Source of the DNA: Phycisphaerales bacterium
GTDB taxonomy: Bacteria; Planctomycetota; Phycisphaerae; Phycisphaerales; UBA1924
Length of the DNA: 33,351 bases
Assembly (NCBI GenBank): GCA_029260435.1
Contig: JAJDDG010000038.1
Location: 1-33,351, forward strand
Direction: 5' to 3'
In this document: positions 7,881-15,673 of the stretch, one piece after another
Layout of the letters: every line of letters begins with the position of its first letter
Position numbering within the stretch: the stretch's first letter is position 1
Translations under genes and position numbers: made by a program
The notes under the pieces: generated by a model
What the model saw: only the letters and a program-made list of their open reading frames with translations
Databases searched by the model: none
Told to the model about the DNA's origin: nothing

Positions 7881-9355
7881 CTTCGGATCTTGGTGTCACC
7901 GATTCGCCGGTTGATGTGATGCGGGCCGAGATGGTCGGGGTGGTCGAGGCCCAAGGCGGCGAGCAGTTCAAGAAAACCCTTGATCGTCTTGTCATGGAAG
8001 CTCGCAACGCGTTCGCTCTTGTCCGTTACATCGAGACCTCTGGCGAGCGAAGGATTATTGGTCGCCACACCGGTGGGGCAGTGGTTTGTATTGCAGCGCA
8101 GCGCCTGGATGCACCCAAGCGCGAACATCATGCCCCTCGCCGAGTTGCAGGCGTCGGCGCCGAGCGAGAGCGCCCGGAGGATGTGGAATCCCGTCATGAT
8201 CTTGCCTGATGCAAAGACCTTGACAGAGTCGCGGAGCCCAACTCCAGTGAGCGCGTTGTGGACGAATATCCATGCATCGCGAGCTGGCATCCCGATCGAG
8301 TTGGTGAACTCAAGCGGCGCCGCTCCGGTCCCGCCTTCGGCACCATCAACCGAGATGAAGTCCGGCCTGAGCCCGGTTGACACCATGGCTTTGCAGATCG
8401 CGTAAAACTCGCTCTGCTTTCCGATGCAGATCTTGAAACCCACGGGTTTCCCGCCGGAGAGTTCGCGGAGTCGAGCTAAGAACTCGACGAACTCCGTGGG
8501 ATTGCGGAACGCGGAATGCCCCGATGGAGACAGGACTGTCTTGTACGGTTCAACACCGCGTATCTCAGCGATCTCGTGATCGACTTTGCCTGCTGGAAGA
8601 ACACCGCCGTGCCCGGGCTTGGCGCCCTGTGAAAGCTTGAGTTCGATCATCTTCACTGCGTCGTGCGCTGCCTTGTCTGCGAACTGCTTCGGGTCGAACT
8701 CGCCGTCGTTCGTCCGACAACCAAAGTACCCAGTGCCGACCTGCCAGATCAGATCTCCGCCGTGTTTAAGATGATGTTTTGAGATGCCTCCCTCGCCGGT
8801 GTTGTGGGCGAACCCCCCCTTGGCAGCGCCCTTGTTTAGCGCGCGGATTGCATTGGGCGAGAGCGCTCCAAAGCTCATCGCAGAGATATTGAGCAGCGAT
8901 GAGCTGTAGGGTTGCGAGCATTGGCCCTCACCCACGGTAATACGGGGAGGGCAGTCGAGAACATGTGCCGGACTAATCGAGTGCTCAGCCCATTCATGCC
9001 CCGGGGCATTCATATCGCGGTGCGAACCAAATGGCACTGTTTCGAGTTCACCCTTGGCTCGCTGATACACAACCGAGCGGAACTCGCGCTCGATCGGATA
9101 CGCCTCCAGCGATGATTCGATGAAGTACTGCTGAATCTCGGGTCGGATCATCTCCATGAGGTGCCGCCCGTGACCGATGACCGGAAAGTTCCGTCTGATG
9201 GTGTGCTTGGTCTGGATCGAATCCCATAGCCCAAGGAGCACGATCGGACCGAGCACGATCAGAAAGAGTAAGCCTATCGGCCATAGCCATGCGAAAATAA
9301 CCGTCGCCGCCAAGGTAAGGACGGCGATGAGAAAGAAAATTGATCGAAAAATCAT
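7766..9355 (-). CDS. Membrane-anchored FMN-binding glutamate-synthase-like protein
   Basis: The product is 529 residues from the ATG at 9355. Two hydrophobic helices lie at about 2-45. A glutamate-synthase central/FMN domain follows (about 130-480), with NISAMSFGALSPNA, HNTGEGGIS, VDGAEGGTGAAP and SGKIMTGFH. The [3Fe-4S] motif is intact: C415-x5-C421-x4-C426, the GOGAT spacing. The amidotransferase domain of full-length GltB is absent, as in the stand-alone, membrane-tethered group. Those proteins are annotated as glutamate-synthase-like, but their true reaction is poorly known. A GTG nine codons upstream (9382) is an alternative start; neither has a strong ribosome-binding site. It converges on, and overlaps by 115 bases, the run-on end of the SUMF1-like gene, which supports a frameshift there. 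Confidence 0.88.
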   Translation of the reverse strand: MIFRSIFFLIAVLTLAATVIFAWLWPIGLLFLIVLGPIVLLGLWDSIQTKHTIRRNFPVIGHGRHLMEMIRPEIQQYFIESSLEAYPIEREFRSVVYQRAKGELETVPFGSHRDMNAPGHEWAEHSISPAHVLDCPPRITVGEGQCSQPYSSSLLNISAMSFGALSPNAIRALNKGAAKGGFAHNTGEGGISKHHLKHGGDLIWQVGTGYFGCRTNDGEFDPKQFADKAAHDAVKMIELKLSQGAKPGHGGVLPAGKVDHEIAEIRGVEPYKTVLSPSGHSAFRNPTEFVEFLARLRELSGGKPVGFKICIGKQSEFYAICKAMVSTGLRPDFISVDGAEGGTGAAPLEFTNSIGMPARDAWIFVHNALTGVGLRDSVKVFASGKIMTGFHILRALSLGADACNSARGMMFALGCIQALRCNTNHCPTGVATNNPSLARGLDVTDKSERVASFHDKTIKGFLELLAALGLDHPDHLGPHHINRRIGDTKIRSYADLYDWTDKRTLLTVNGESSEDPDAWNRASAERWSS

Positions 9356-9419
9356 CGAGTCTTGCTCTTTGTTTCTACCCACGGACAGCCATTACCGCGA
9401 ACTTACCGTAGTTCCTGAG

Positions 9420-9600
9420 TTACCGCTTCCATTTCAAACGACTCGCGATGCTCGGTCCGAACCCGCCCCGCGTGGGCTCTGGGTCATCCGCGTCACTGCC
9501 ACCGGCTTCTTTAATGTGGGCGTAATGCCCAAATCCAATCGAAAGGGACGCCGAACTCACGGAGACGTTGCCGGAAAGGCGGCACCGCCGTGATTGCCAT
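9420..9600 (-). repeat. Possible dispersed planctomycete repeat or decayed ORF
   Basis: Read on the minus strand, this gap is open over long spans in all three frames: one from ATG 9600 to a stop at 9511-9513, one reaching TAA at 9420-9422 (containing IGFGHYAHIKEAGGSDADD), and one ending at 9434-9436 (containing GITPTLKKPVAVTRMTQSP). None has a good start or joins a neighbour. Three CGGTAA units (minus strand; 9392-9397, 9403-9408, 9420-9425) lie at its end. I have an unverified memory of very similar short hypothetical peptides recurring in planctomycete genomes, which would make this a multi-copy element and not a gene. The remaining gap to 9728 shows nothing. Confidence 0.3.
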
Positions 9601-9728
9601 TAGGAACAGCTAGGATCAATGCATTATTCCGCTGCTTATCTGTCATCCCCGAGGAGCTGCGCCTGTACCTGTTTCCTAGTCCAGTTGGAAGGTGAGTTTT
9701 TGTTGAACTACGCAGCTTGGGCAATTCG

Positions 9729-10766
9729 TCAGCAGGGGTTGCCGAGTCGGAAGAGGACGTAGGAGATGTCGTTGACATCGACGGTGCCGTCGCCGTTGGC
9801 GTCGCCGTCGCACCCGGGCGCGGGGCATGGGTCGCCGAGTCTGAAGAGGACGTAGGAGATGTCGTTGACATCGACGGTGAAGTCGCCGTTTGGGTCGCCG
9901 TCGCAGGCGCAGTCGGCGCAGTCGGTGTTTGCGCCGAGCCACGAGCCTGAGGCGGTGGTGCAGTCGGCATCGGTGAGATCCAGACACCCGCCGCCGCTAA
10001 AGCAGCACGCGCCGGTTGGCTGGGGGCAGGGCGGGTTGAGGGTGCCGCAGGTAGAGAGGGCGCCCTGGAAGACGCCTGATTGGGCGGCGCACTGGGCGGC
10101 GGTGAGTCCGTCGGCGCAGGAGCCATCGGGCAGGCAGCAGGCACCGGTGGGATCGCCCGCGGCGCAATCGATGATGGCGCGGATGACCCAGTCGCCGGTG
10201 ACACCAGCGTCTTCGCTTCTGATCCACCCGCCGGGGTTGGCTTTGATCGCGTTTTTGTTTGGGGTGATGCCATCGGCGTCGAAGACGATGGAAGGGGCGA
10301 AAATATCGCCGGCGTTCTGGTTGAAGAACTTGAAGGAGACGACGAATTCTTCGCCCGAGGTGACGGGGATGTTGATGGGGATGGTCTGGTTCTGATCCTC
10401 GAAGCGGTACTCGTTCATGACGCCGTCGGTCATGACGGGTGCGAGGAGTTCATCTTTTATGACGCCGGGCGTGGGGTAGTTACCGCTTTGAGAGATGATG
10501 ATTGAGTCTTCGATTGTCTGCTGCGCTCCGCCGAACTGGGATCGCCAGAAGATCTGGAGGGCGACGATTGAGCCGTCGCAGGGGGAGGTGAGCCAGACGG
10601 CGGCTTCTTCACCGGCTACGAAACAGGCGCAGACAGATGCGCCGGCACCGCCGACGAGGCTGTCGATTTTGACTTCGACTTCCGCGGCGTTGGCGGCGGT
10701 CGAACAGAAACCGGCGGCGAGGATTGCGGCGGCGGACGAGAAAAGGCGTCGGGCGGCGGATGGCAT
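9729..10766 (-). CDS. Secreted protein with Cys-rich GACC repeats and dockerin-like pair
   Basis: The product is 345 residues: signal peptide (1 to about 28, cut near ANAAE), a beta-rich domain of unknown family (about 29-205), two Cys-rich repeats starting PTGACC (207-248 and 250-287), and two dockerin-like repeats (289-311 and 320-342, both VDVNDISYVLFRLG). The N-terminal domain resembles unclassified secreted proteins that describe a bounded effect of extracellular binding, but I do not recognise it. The ATG at 10766 is preceded by GGGAG eight bases upstream. The same frame stays open upstream to 11312, but that part is antisense to the CPBP gene and has no coding character. It is monocistronic with about 160 bases before the next minus-strand gene. 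No enzymatic motif is visible; attachment at the cell surface or to a matrix is inference. Confidence 0.88.
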   Translation of the reverse strand: MPSAARRLFSSAAAILAAGFCSTAANAAEVEVKIDSLVGGAGASVCACFVAGEEAAVWLTSPCDGSIVALQIFWRSQFGGAQQTIEDSIIISQSGNYPTPGVIKDELLAPVMTDGVMNEYRFEDQNQTIPINIPVTSGEEFVVSFKFFNQNAGDIFAPSIVFDADGITPNKNAIKANPGGWIRSEDAGVTGDWVIRAIIDCAAGDPTGACCLPDGSCADGLTAAQCAAQSGVFQGALSTCGTLNPPCPQPTGACCFSGGGCLDLTDADCTTASGSWLGANTDCADCACDGDPNGDFTVDVNDISYVLFRLGDPCPAPGCDGDANGDGTVDVNDISYVLFRLGNPC

Positions 10767-10924
10767 GTTTGGATCTCCCTCCAGAGCGGCTGTTGGGGCG
10801 CTCGCGCGAGCGGCTCCGGGTGGCCTTGGTTCCATCGCCCATGCTACTGCGCGGTGCTTGCGGAGCCCAGTAAAAACCATATTGGGACTTCGGTGGCGGA
10901 TTCTTGGGCGATAAGAGGGCGGGG

Positions 10925-11584
10925 TTATGGGATGGGAGCGATGTTGTCCGAGTAGAAGTAGTACCCGAGCCCGATGGTGAAGATGAAACAGCCGTAGAGG
11001 GCGTGCTCGATCCAGACGAGGAGGATCGAGTGGGTGCGGTGGTAGGTCCATGCGAAGAAGACGCCGCCCACTAGCGAGAGCAACACGGCGACCGGGTTTT
11101 TGAACAGGACGTGCGCGTACCCGAAGGCGAGCACGGAGAGCATGGGCGCGAACCAAGCGTGGGGGAATACGCGCGTGTAGCGGTGGAAGATGAACGCGCG
11201 GTAGACGATCTCCTGCGGGTACACGGAGAGCAGGGGGTAGAAGCACATCACGAGCAGCCACATCCTGGGATTCTGTCTTGGGAATGCGAAGAGCAGATCC
11301 GGCAGGAGCCATGCCGTGGCGATGCCCATCCCGATTGCTGCGAAGGTGAAGAGCACGATGATCCGCACCAGGTGCGGGCGGGTTGTGCGGTTTTGGGCGT
11401 CACCCCGCCAGAGCCAGCGCCGGTCGAATGCTTTGTCGAACAGGAGCAGCGTGGTGCAGATCAGCGCGGCGGAGAGCGCGATCGGGATGATCCGTCTACC
11501 GATGGTGGTCATCGCGAGGATGGTGGGCAGGACGATAAAGAGCCCGAGGAACTCGGCGAAGCGGAGCAGGCGGAAGAGGGGCAT
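10925..11584 (-). CDS. CPBP-family intramembrane protease-like protein
   Basis: The product is 219 residues with about six hydrophobic segments, starting near residue 12. CPBP/Rce1 motifs are present in order: QEIVYR (124-129) in the place of EExxxR, FGYAH (154-158; FxxxH) and the histidine of HALYG (194). Family knowledge: these are integral membrane glutamate proteases, some processing peptides, others of unknown role. Here the first Glu of motif 1 is Gln. I believe a subgroup carries PQE-YR, but the effect on catalysis is unclear. The start at 11584 is chosen because the upstream extension is antisense to crcB and hydrophilic. It is divergent from crcB across an 87-base gap with a palindrome. 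Confidence 0.8.
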   Translation of the reverse strand: MPLFRLLRFAEFLGLFIVLPTILAMTTIGRRIIPIALSAALICTTLLLFDKAFDRRWLWRGDAQNRTTRPHLVRIIVLFTFAAIGMGIATAWLLPDLLFAFPRQNPRMWLLVMCFYPLLSVYPQEIVYRAFIFHRYTRVFPHAWFAPMLSVLAFGYAHVLFKNPVAVLLSLVGGVFFAWTYHRTHSILLVWIEHALYGCFIFTIGLGYYFYSDNIAPIP

Positions 11585-11602
11585 GGGTATTCGAGTGTGA
11601 TG

Positions 11603-11616
11603 GATCACCGGTGATC
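11603..11616. promoter_or_regulatory. 14-bp perfect palindrome in divergent promoter region
   Basis: GATCACCGGTGATC reads the same on both strands. It sits 19 bases upstream of the CPBP start and 56 bases upstream of the chosen crcB start, a typical place for an operator serving one or both genes. No regulator gene is adjacent. Confidence 0.4.
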
Positions 11617-11671
11617 GCCAGATGTGGATGGGAAATGGGGGATGTGGGGTGTGGGGGGTATGCTTGTACGG

Positions 11672-12082
11672 ATGAACGATACGCTTGTTCCAGTGAGCGG
11701 GGTGATCGCGGTCGCGGTGGGGGGCGGGCTCGGTGCTGCGGCACGGTATGTCTCGATCGCGCTGCTCGACACGGTGCACACCAACGAGTTCCCGCTGGGG
11801 ACGCTGGCGGTGAATGTGGTCGGGTGTTTCCTGATCGGGTTGCTGGGGACGACGATCCTCGGCGAGCACGCGGTGCGGATGGAGGTGCGTCTGGCGATTA
11901 TCGTCGGCGTGCTGGGCGGGTTTACGACGTTCTCGGCTTTTGGCGCGGACGTGCTCGAGCTGCTGTTGGGCGGGCAGATCGCCAAGGCGGGGGCGTATGT
12001 GCTCGCGTCGAACGCGGCGGGGCTGCTGGCGGTCTGGGGCGGGTTTGCGCTCGCGCAGCGGTTTGCTACCGCAGAGGGCTAG
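11672..12082 (+). CDS. crcB: Fluoride efflux channel CrcB (Fluc)
   Basis: The product is 136 residues, a normal length for the family, with four transmembrane segments. Typical Fluc features are [10 protein letters not shown] near the N-terminus, [14 protein letters not shown] with Asn48, and GGFTTFSAF (82-90), which provides the Phe-box and sodium-site region. It exports fluoride as an antiparallel dimer in the inner membrane. The ATG at 11672 gives the usual N-terminus; an ATG four codons earlier (11660) is possible and lies right after a G-run. Some planctomycete-type genomes carry a fluoride riboswitch before crcB; I could not see one here. Its stop codon shares bases with the glyA stop. 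Confidence 0.93.
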   Translation: MNDTLVPVSGVIAVAVGGGLGAAARYVSIALLDTVHTNEFPLGTLAVNVVGCFLIGLLGTTILGEHAVRMEVRLAIIVGVLGGFTTFSAFGADVLELLLGGQIAKAGAYVLASNAAGLLAVWGGFALAQRFATAEG

Positions 12083-13383
12083 GCGTGGGCGGTTGAGCTG
12101 TAGAGCGGGAAGCGTTCGCAGAGGGATTGGACTTCTGATTGCACGGCGTTGCAGACAGATTCGTCACCCTTTGCTTCGAGGACGCGCTCGATCCATTGGG
12201 CGATCTGTTTCATCTCGTCTGTTGCGAACCCGCGGGTTGTTGTGGCGGGGGAGCCCAGGCGGAGCCCGGAGGTGACGCGCGGCGGGCGGGGGTCGTTGGG
12301 CACGCCGTTTTTGTTGGTGATGATGCCTGCGGCTTCGAGCCAGACTTCGGCGTCGGCGCCGGTGAGGTCCGCGTCGCGTGCGCTGAGATCGACGAGCATG
12401 AGGTGGTTGTCGGTGCCTCCCGAGGTGATGCGGTAGCCGTGGGAGGCGAGGGCTGAGGCGAGTGCTTGCGCGTTGGTGACGACGCGCTTTGCGTAGTCCT
12501 TGAATTCGGGTTTGAGGGCTTCGGCGAAGGCGATGGCTTTGGCGAGGATGATGTGCATGAGCGGGCCGCCCTGCATGCCGGGGAAGACCGCGCGGTCGAT
12601 TTTCTTTGCGATGTCTTCGTCGTCGGTGAGGATGAGCCCGCCGCGTGGGCCTCGGAGGGTTTTGTGGGTTGTGGTGGTGACGATATGCGCATGCGGGAAG
12701 GGGGAGGGGTGGATCCCTGCGGCGACGAGCCCGGCGATGTGGGCGATGTCTGCCATGAGCAGCGCGCCGCATTCGTCGGCGATGGCGCGGAACTTGGCAA
12801 AGTCGATCTCGCGCGGGTAGGCGCTGTAGCCGCACATCAGGAGTTTGGGTTTGTGCTCCATGCAGACGGTTCGGACGGCGTCGTAGTCGATCCGCTCGAA
12901 CTCGGGGTGGCTTGGGTCGGCGTGGAGCGGGTAGAAGACGGGGTTGAACCACTTGCCGCTCATGTTGACCTTGAGCCCGTGGGAGAGGTGCCCGCCGTCG
13001 GAGAGGGTGAGGGAGCAGAAGGTGTCGCCCGGGGCGAGTGTGGCGAGGAATGCGGCGGCGTTTGCCTGCGCGCCGGAGTGGGGCTGGACGTTTGCGAACC
13101 GGCATCCGAAGAGTTGTTTGGCGCGATCGCGGGCGAGGTCTTCTGCTTGATCGTGGTATTTGCACCCGCCGTAGTAGCGTGCGCCGGGGTAACCCTCGGC
13201 GTATTTGTTTGTGAGGCAGGTGCCCATTGCGTGCATGACGGGGGCGGAGACATGGTTCTCCGAGGCGATCAGCTCGATGGTGTGATCCTGGCGATCCTGT
13301 TCGCGCTGGAGTGCCCATGCGGCATCGGGGTCGTGGGACTTGAGGAGTTGGAGGACAGCGTCGGAGATCGGGTCGTGTGCCAT
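12079..13383 (-). CDS. glyA: Serine hydroxymethyltransferase
   Basis: The product is 434 residues, near the usual 415-430. It is a PLP-dependent cytoplasmic enzyme that converts serine and tetrahydrofolate to glycine and 5,10-methylene-THF. Recognition points are [10 protein letters not shown] (37-46), [15 protein letters not shown] (59-73), QPHSGAQAN (100-108), and [11 protein letters not shown] with the PLP-binding Lys at 241. The ATG at 13383 matches the family start; the longer frame to 13878 is antisense to the LuxR-type gene. It converges on crcB, and the two stop codons overlap in CTAG at 12079-12082. The LuxR-type gene lies 65 bases upstream in the same direction. Confidence 0.97.
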   Translation of the reverse strand: MAHDPISDAVLQLLKSHDPDAAWALQREQDRQDHTIELIASENHVSAPVMHAMGTCLTNKYAEGYPGARYYGGCKYHDQAEDLARDRAKQLFGCRFANVQPHSGAQANAAAFLATLAPGDTFCSLTLSDGGHLSHGLKVNMSGKWFNPVFYPLHADPSHPEFERIDYDAVRTVCMEHKPKLLMCGYSAYPREIDFAKFRAIADECGALLMADIAHIAGLVAAGIHPSPFPHAHIVTTTTHKTLRGPRGGLILTDDEDIAKKIDRAVFPGMQGGPLMHIILAKAIAFAEALKPEFKDYAKRVVTNAQALASALASHGYRITSGGTDNHLMLVDLSARDADLTGADAEVWLEAAGIITNKNGVPNDPRPPRVTSGLRLGSPATTTRGFATDEMKQIAQWIERVLEAKGDESVCNAVQSEVQSLCERFPLYSSTAHA

Positions 13384-13448
13384 GGTGCGCCTCGCGGTGA
13401 AATCGTGGGCACGACACGGTAGCCGATGGGTGCATTTCGGGCGAGCGG

Positions 13449-14327
13449 TCAGCAGTTGGTGACGCGTCCGAGCCAGAGTTCGCGCGCCTGGTGGCGGGAG
13501 TGCACGTCCCAAGCCTGGTAGATGGCTTTGACGTGCTCGTGGACTGTATGGCGGGAGCGCTGGATTGCTGTGGCGATATCGCGCTCGCTCTTTTCTTCCA
13601 TCAGCAGGGGCACGATTCTTCGCTGGGTCTGGCTCAGTTTGGAGAGCAGGGAAATCTGAAGGCGCTCTGGTCTGACAAAGCGGACGGCGTAGCCGAGCGC
13701 GAGCGCCTCGGCGAACTGCGAGAGTTCCTCGCCCTGTTCGGGTGAGGGGGACCAGTCCTGGGAGAGGGCGTCTGCCTGGATGACGAGGAGCAGGTGCGGC
13801 GGCTCGCTCGGTATGCGGACGGTGACACGGACCATGGCATGGAGATCCAAACTCCGGCGTGCACCGAGATAGGCACACATCGACGCTGCGGCATCGTCCG
13901 TTGCATCGTGGAACTCCAGCATGGGTAATTCCGTGGTGTCCTGAAGCACGAACGGCCCCTCGCGGTTCCCGAGTTTGGCGGACAGGCGAGCGGTGCGCTC
14001 GAGTTGGCGAGCAAACGCACCATCACTCGTGCCGCCGACACCCATCGCTATCGGGGACCAACCTGCCTTGTCCGTGTTCCCCCCCGCGATGGATGCAAGT
14101 GCGACAGCACGCTGCGGGAGGAGGCGCAGCGCGGCTGTCGCAGCATTGGCGAGCCATGGGGCGAGGGAGTGAATCGGCGCGGTGACAACGCGCACCGCGG
14201 CCTTGGCGGGGCGCGCGTCACCTGATTCACAATCAGGCGACGGGATGTTGGTGTTGCGGGCATCGTTCATGGGTGCCTGCTTATCCACGGTTAAAGTTTC
14301 ATTAGACGAGCGGGGCATTTCGATCAT
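13449..14327 (-). CDS. LuxR-type HTH transcription regulator with unknown sensor part
   Basis: The product is 292 residues. The last 62 residues (from 231) form a GerE/Lux[24 protein letters not shown] then [20 protein letters not shown]. The first about 45 residues look disordered. Residues 60-225 are a mixed alpha/beta region that I do not recognise as a receiver or autoinducer domain; no phospho-acceptor Asp pattern is visible. It may be a GAF/PAS-like sensor. The ATG at 14327 is kept, but an ATG at 14270 (MNDARN) is a possible alternative. Direct and inverted repeats lie upstream (14362-14442), suggesting autoregulation or multi-site control. The kinase gene lies 173 bases further upstream on the same strand. 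Confidence 0.8.
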   Translation of the reverse strand: MIEMPRSSNETLTVDKQAPMNDARNTNIPSPDCESGDARPAKAAVRVVTAPIHSLAPWLANAATAALRLLPQRAVALASIAGGNTDKAGWSPIAMGVGGTSDGAFARQLERTARLSAKLGNREGPFVLQDTTELPMLEFHDATDDAAASMCAYLGARRSLDLHAMVRVTVRIPSEPPHLLLVIQADALSQDWSPSPEQGEELSQFAEALALGYAVRFVRPERLQISLLSKLSQTQRRIVPLLMEEKSERDIATAIQRSRHTVHEHVKAIYQAWDVHSRHQARELWLGRVTNC

Positions 14328-14361
14328 CGGTCAGTATGTGCGTTTGTTGCAGGAATAGCAC

Positions 14362-14442
14362 CACCTCGTTGGGCGGTGATCGTGTTATGAAACGACGTTA
14401 CAACATCACCTTGTGGGGGTAGCCACACCTTGTTAGGTGATG
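14362..14442. promoter_or_regulatory. Three CACCTYGT elements and nested inverted repeat upstream of LuxR-type gene
   Basis: CACCTCGTTGGG (14362), CACCTTGTGGGG (14407) and CACCTTGTTAGG (14426) are near copies, all read on the + strand. CATCACCT (14404-14411) and AGGTGATG (14435-14442) form perfect 8-base inverted arms, and TGTGG (14412-14416) with CCACA (14423-14427) can stack inside. No T-run follows on the minus strand, so an operator is favoured over a terminator of the kinase gene. Confidence 0.45.
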
Positions 14443-14500
14443 CGACACATTTTTGGTTTTCTATACGGGAAACATCCACGAATGTATGCGAGAGAAAATT

Positions 14501-15406
14501 TTACTTCTCGTCGAAATTCGCGGTGTCTGGACTTGTTTCCGCGCCAGATTCTGAGTTTGCGAACGCGTCCGCGATTTCACGGAGTGATCGCTCGACCTCG
14601 CGCATCGTGTTTGGGCGGTCGTCGGGGTCCACATGGATGCAATGGTCGACGAGGTCGCTGAGCGTCTGGGGTATGCCCGTGTTGACTTCGATCGCGGGCG
14701 TTGCTTTCTCGATGAAACGGTCGTCGATTTGCCCCATGAGCGAGTCGCCGTCTTGCGGCATTGCGGTCGGGATGTGCTGCCCGGTGAGCACCCAGTACAT
14801 GGTTGCGCCGAGGTTGTATGTGTCTGTCTGAGGGACGATCTCGCGGCGGTGTACCTGCTCCGGGGCGATGTACTGGGGAGTGCCCTGGATCCGTTCTTTG
14901 ATTGTTCCGATCGCGCACGCCTGCCCGAGGTCGATGATTTTCACCACGCCCGACTCGTTTACGACGATGTTGTTCGGCTTCATGTCCGCGTGGACGAATC
15001 CCGCCTCGTGCATTGTCGCCAGACCCTGCGCGGTCTGGATGAAGATGTTCATCGCTTCCGAAAGATTGGTCGGCGGGTGACGCTCTACAGCGATGCCGTC
15101 CACGTACTCCATCACCAGGTACAGGTCCTTAACCGCGAGGAGGTTTTTCCTGCCTTTGATGACCTTCTCGATGTGGCGGACGCGGGGGTTGGCGACTTTT
15201 TGCGCGACCTCGAACTCTGCGGTCGCCTGGTCGAGGAAGCGCTGGTCTTTGCTCGTGTGCTTTTCGACGTGCTTGAGTGCCCAGATCTGCTTGGATTTTT
15301 TGTCCTGCACGAGGTAGATAATCGACGCCGCACCACGCCCGATCTCTGCGATCACGGAGTAGCCGGCGAGGGTCGTCCCGGGTTTGGCTGGCTCATAGTG
15401 CTTCAC
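14501..15406 (-). CDS. Hanks-type Ser/Thr protein kinase, cytoplasmic, no extra domain
   Basis: The product is 301 residues and is essentially a bare kinase domain without a transmembrane segment. Motifs: glycine loop GRGAASIIY (23-31), ATP-binding Lys in ALKHV (K45), catalytic loop HADMKPNN (139-146, HAD for HRD), metal loop DLG (159-161 for DFG), and APE at 181-183. Catalytic Asp141 and Lys143 remain, so activity is likely; loss of the HRD Arg means that it is probably not activated by activation-loop phosphorylation in the classic way. The tail after 280 is acidic and disordered. The start at 15406 gives a normal N-lobe. Next downstream in the same direction is the LuxR-type regulator, which is a possible substrate by neighbourhood only. 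Confidence 0.92.
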   Translation of the reverse strand: MKHYEPAKPGTTLAGYSVIAEIGRGAASIIYLVQDKKSKQIWALKHVEKHTSKDQRFLDQATAEFEVAQKVANPRVRHIEKVIKGRKNLLAVKDLYLVMEYVDGIAVERHPPTNLSEAMNIFIQTAQGLATMHEAGFVHADMKPNNIVVNESGVVKIIDLGQACAIGTIKERIQGTPQYIAPEQVHRREIVPQTDTYNLGATMYWVLTGQHIPTAMPQDGDSLMGQIDDRFIEKATPAIEVNTGIPQTLSDLVDHCIHVDPDDRPNTMREVERSLREIADAFANSESGAETSPDTANFDEK

Positions 15407-15673
15407 GGATTTCTGACTCTGTCACCTCACAGGGATGCCTCAGGCGGCGAGGATGTGGCATCCTGCTCCGGACCGCGGGCATTCCGAGTTTCTTCACGTG
15501 GGGGCATCGTAGTATCAGTCAACGGGTTATGCAGTTCAACGCCCTTGTGGGCACCAGATCCCATCGGGTGGGTTGGACGGCGGCATGAAGAATCCACTCC
15601 TCGGCGGGGTAGGCAGAGTGATCACTCGGGGGGGGGAGAGACGCATCTGTCTGATGGTGGTGCTCGGGCGGGG

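Noticed and set aside
10767-11312. N-terminal extension of the dockerin protein to 527 residues
   Set aside because: The extension is antisense to the CPBP gene, and a signal peptide with a good ribosome-binding site begins at 10766.
11585-11671. Fluoride riboswitch before crcB
   Set aside because: GGTGATCGCC looked similar at first, but the conserved pseudoknot segments and the downstream terminator or sequestering stem are not found; the bases are explained by the palindrome.
13384-13878. Extension of glyA to 599 residues
   Set aside because: The SHMT family starts near the ATG at 13383; the extra part is antisense to the LuxR-type gene.
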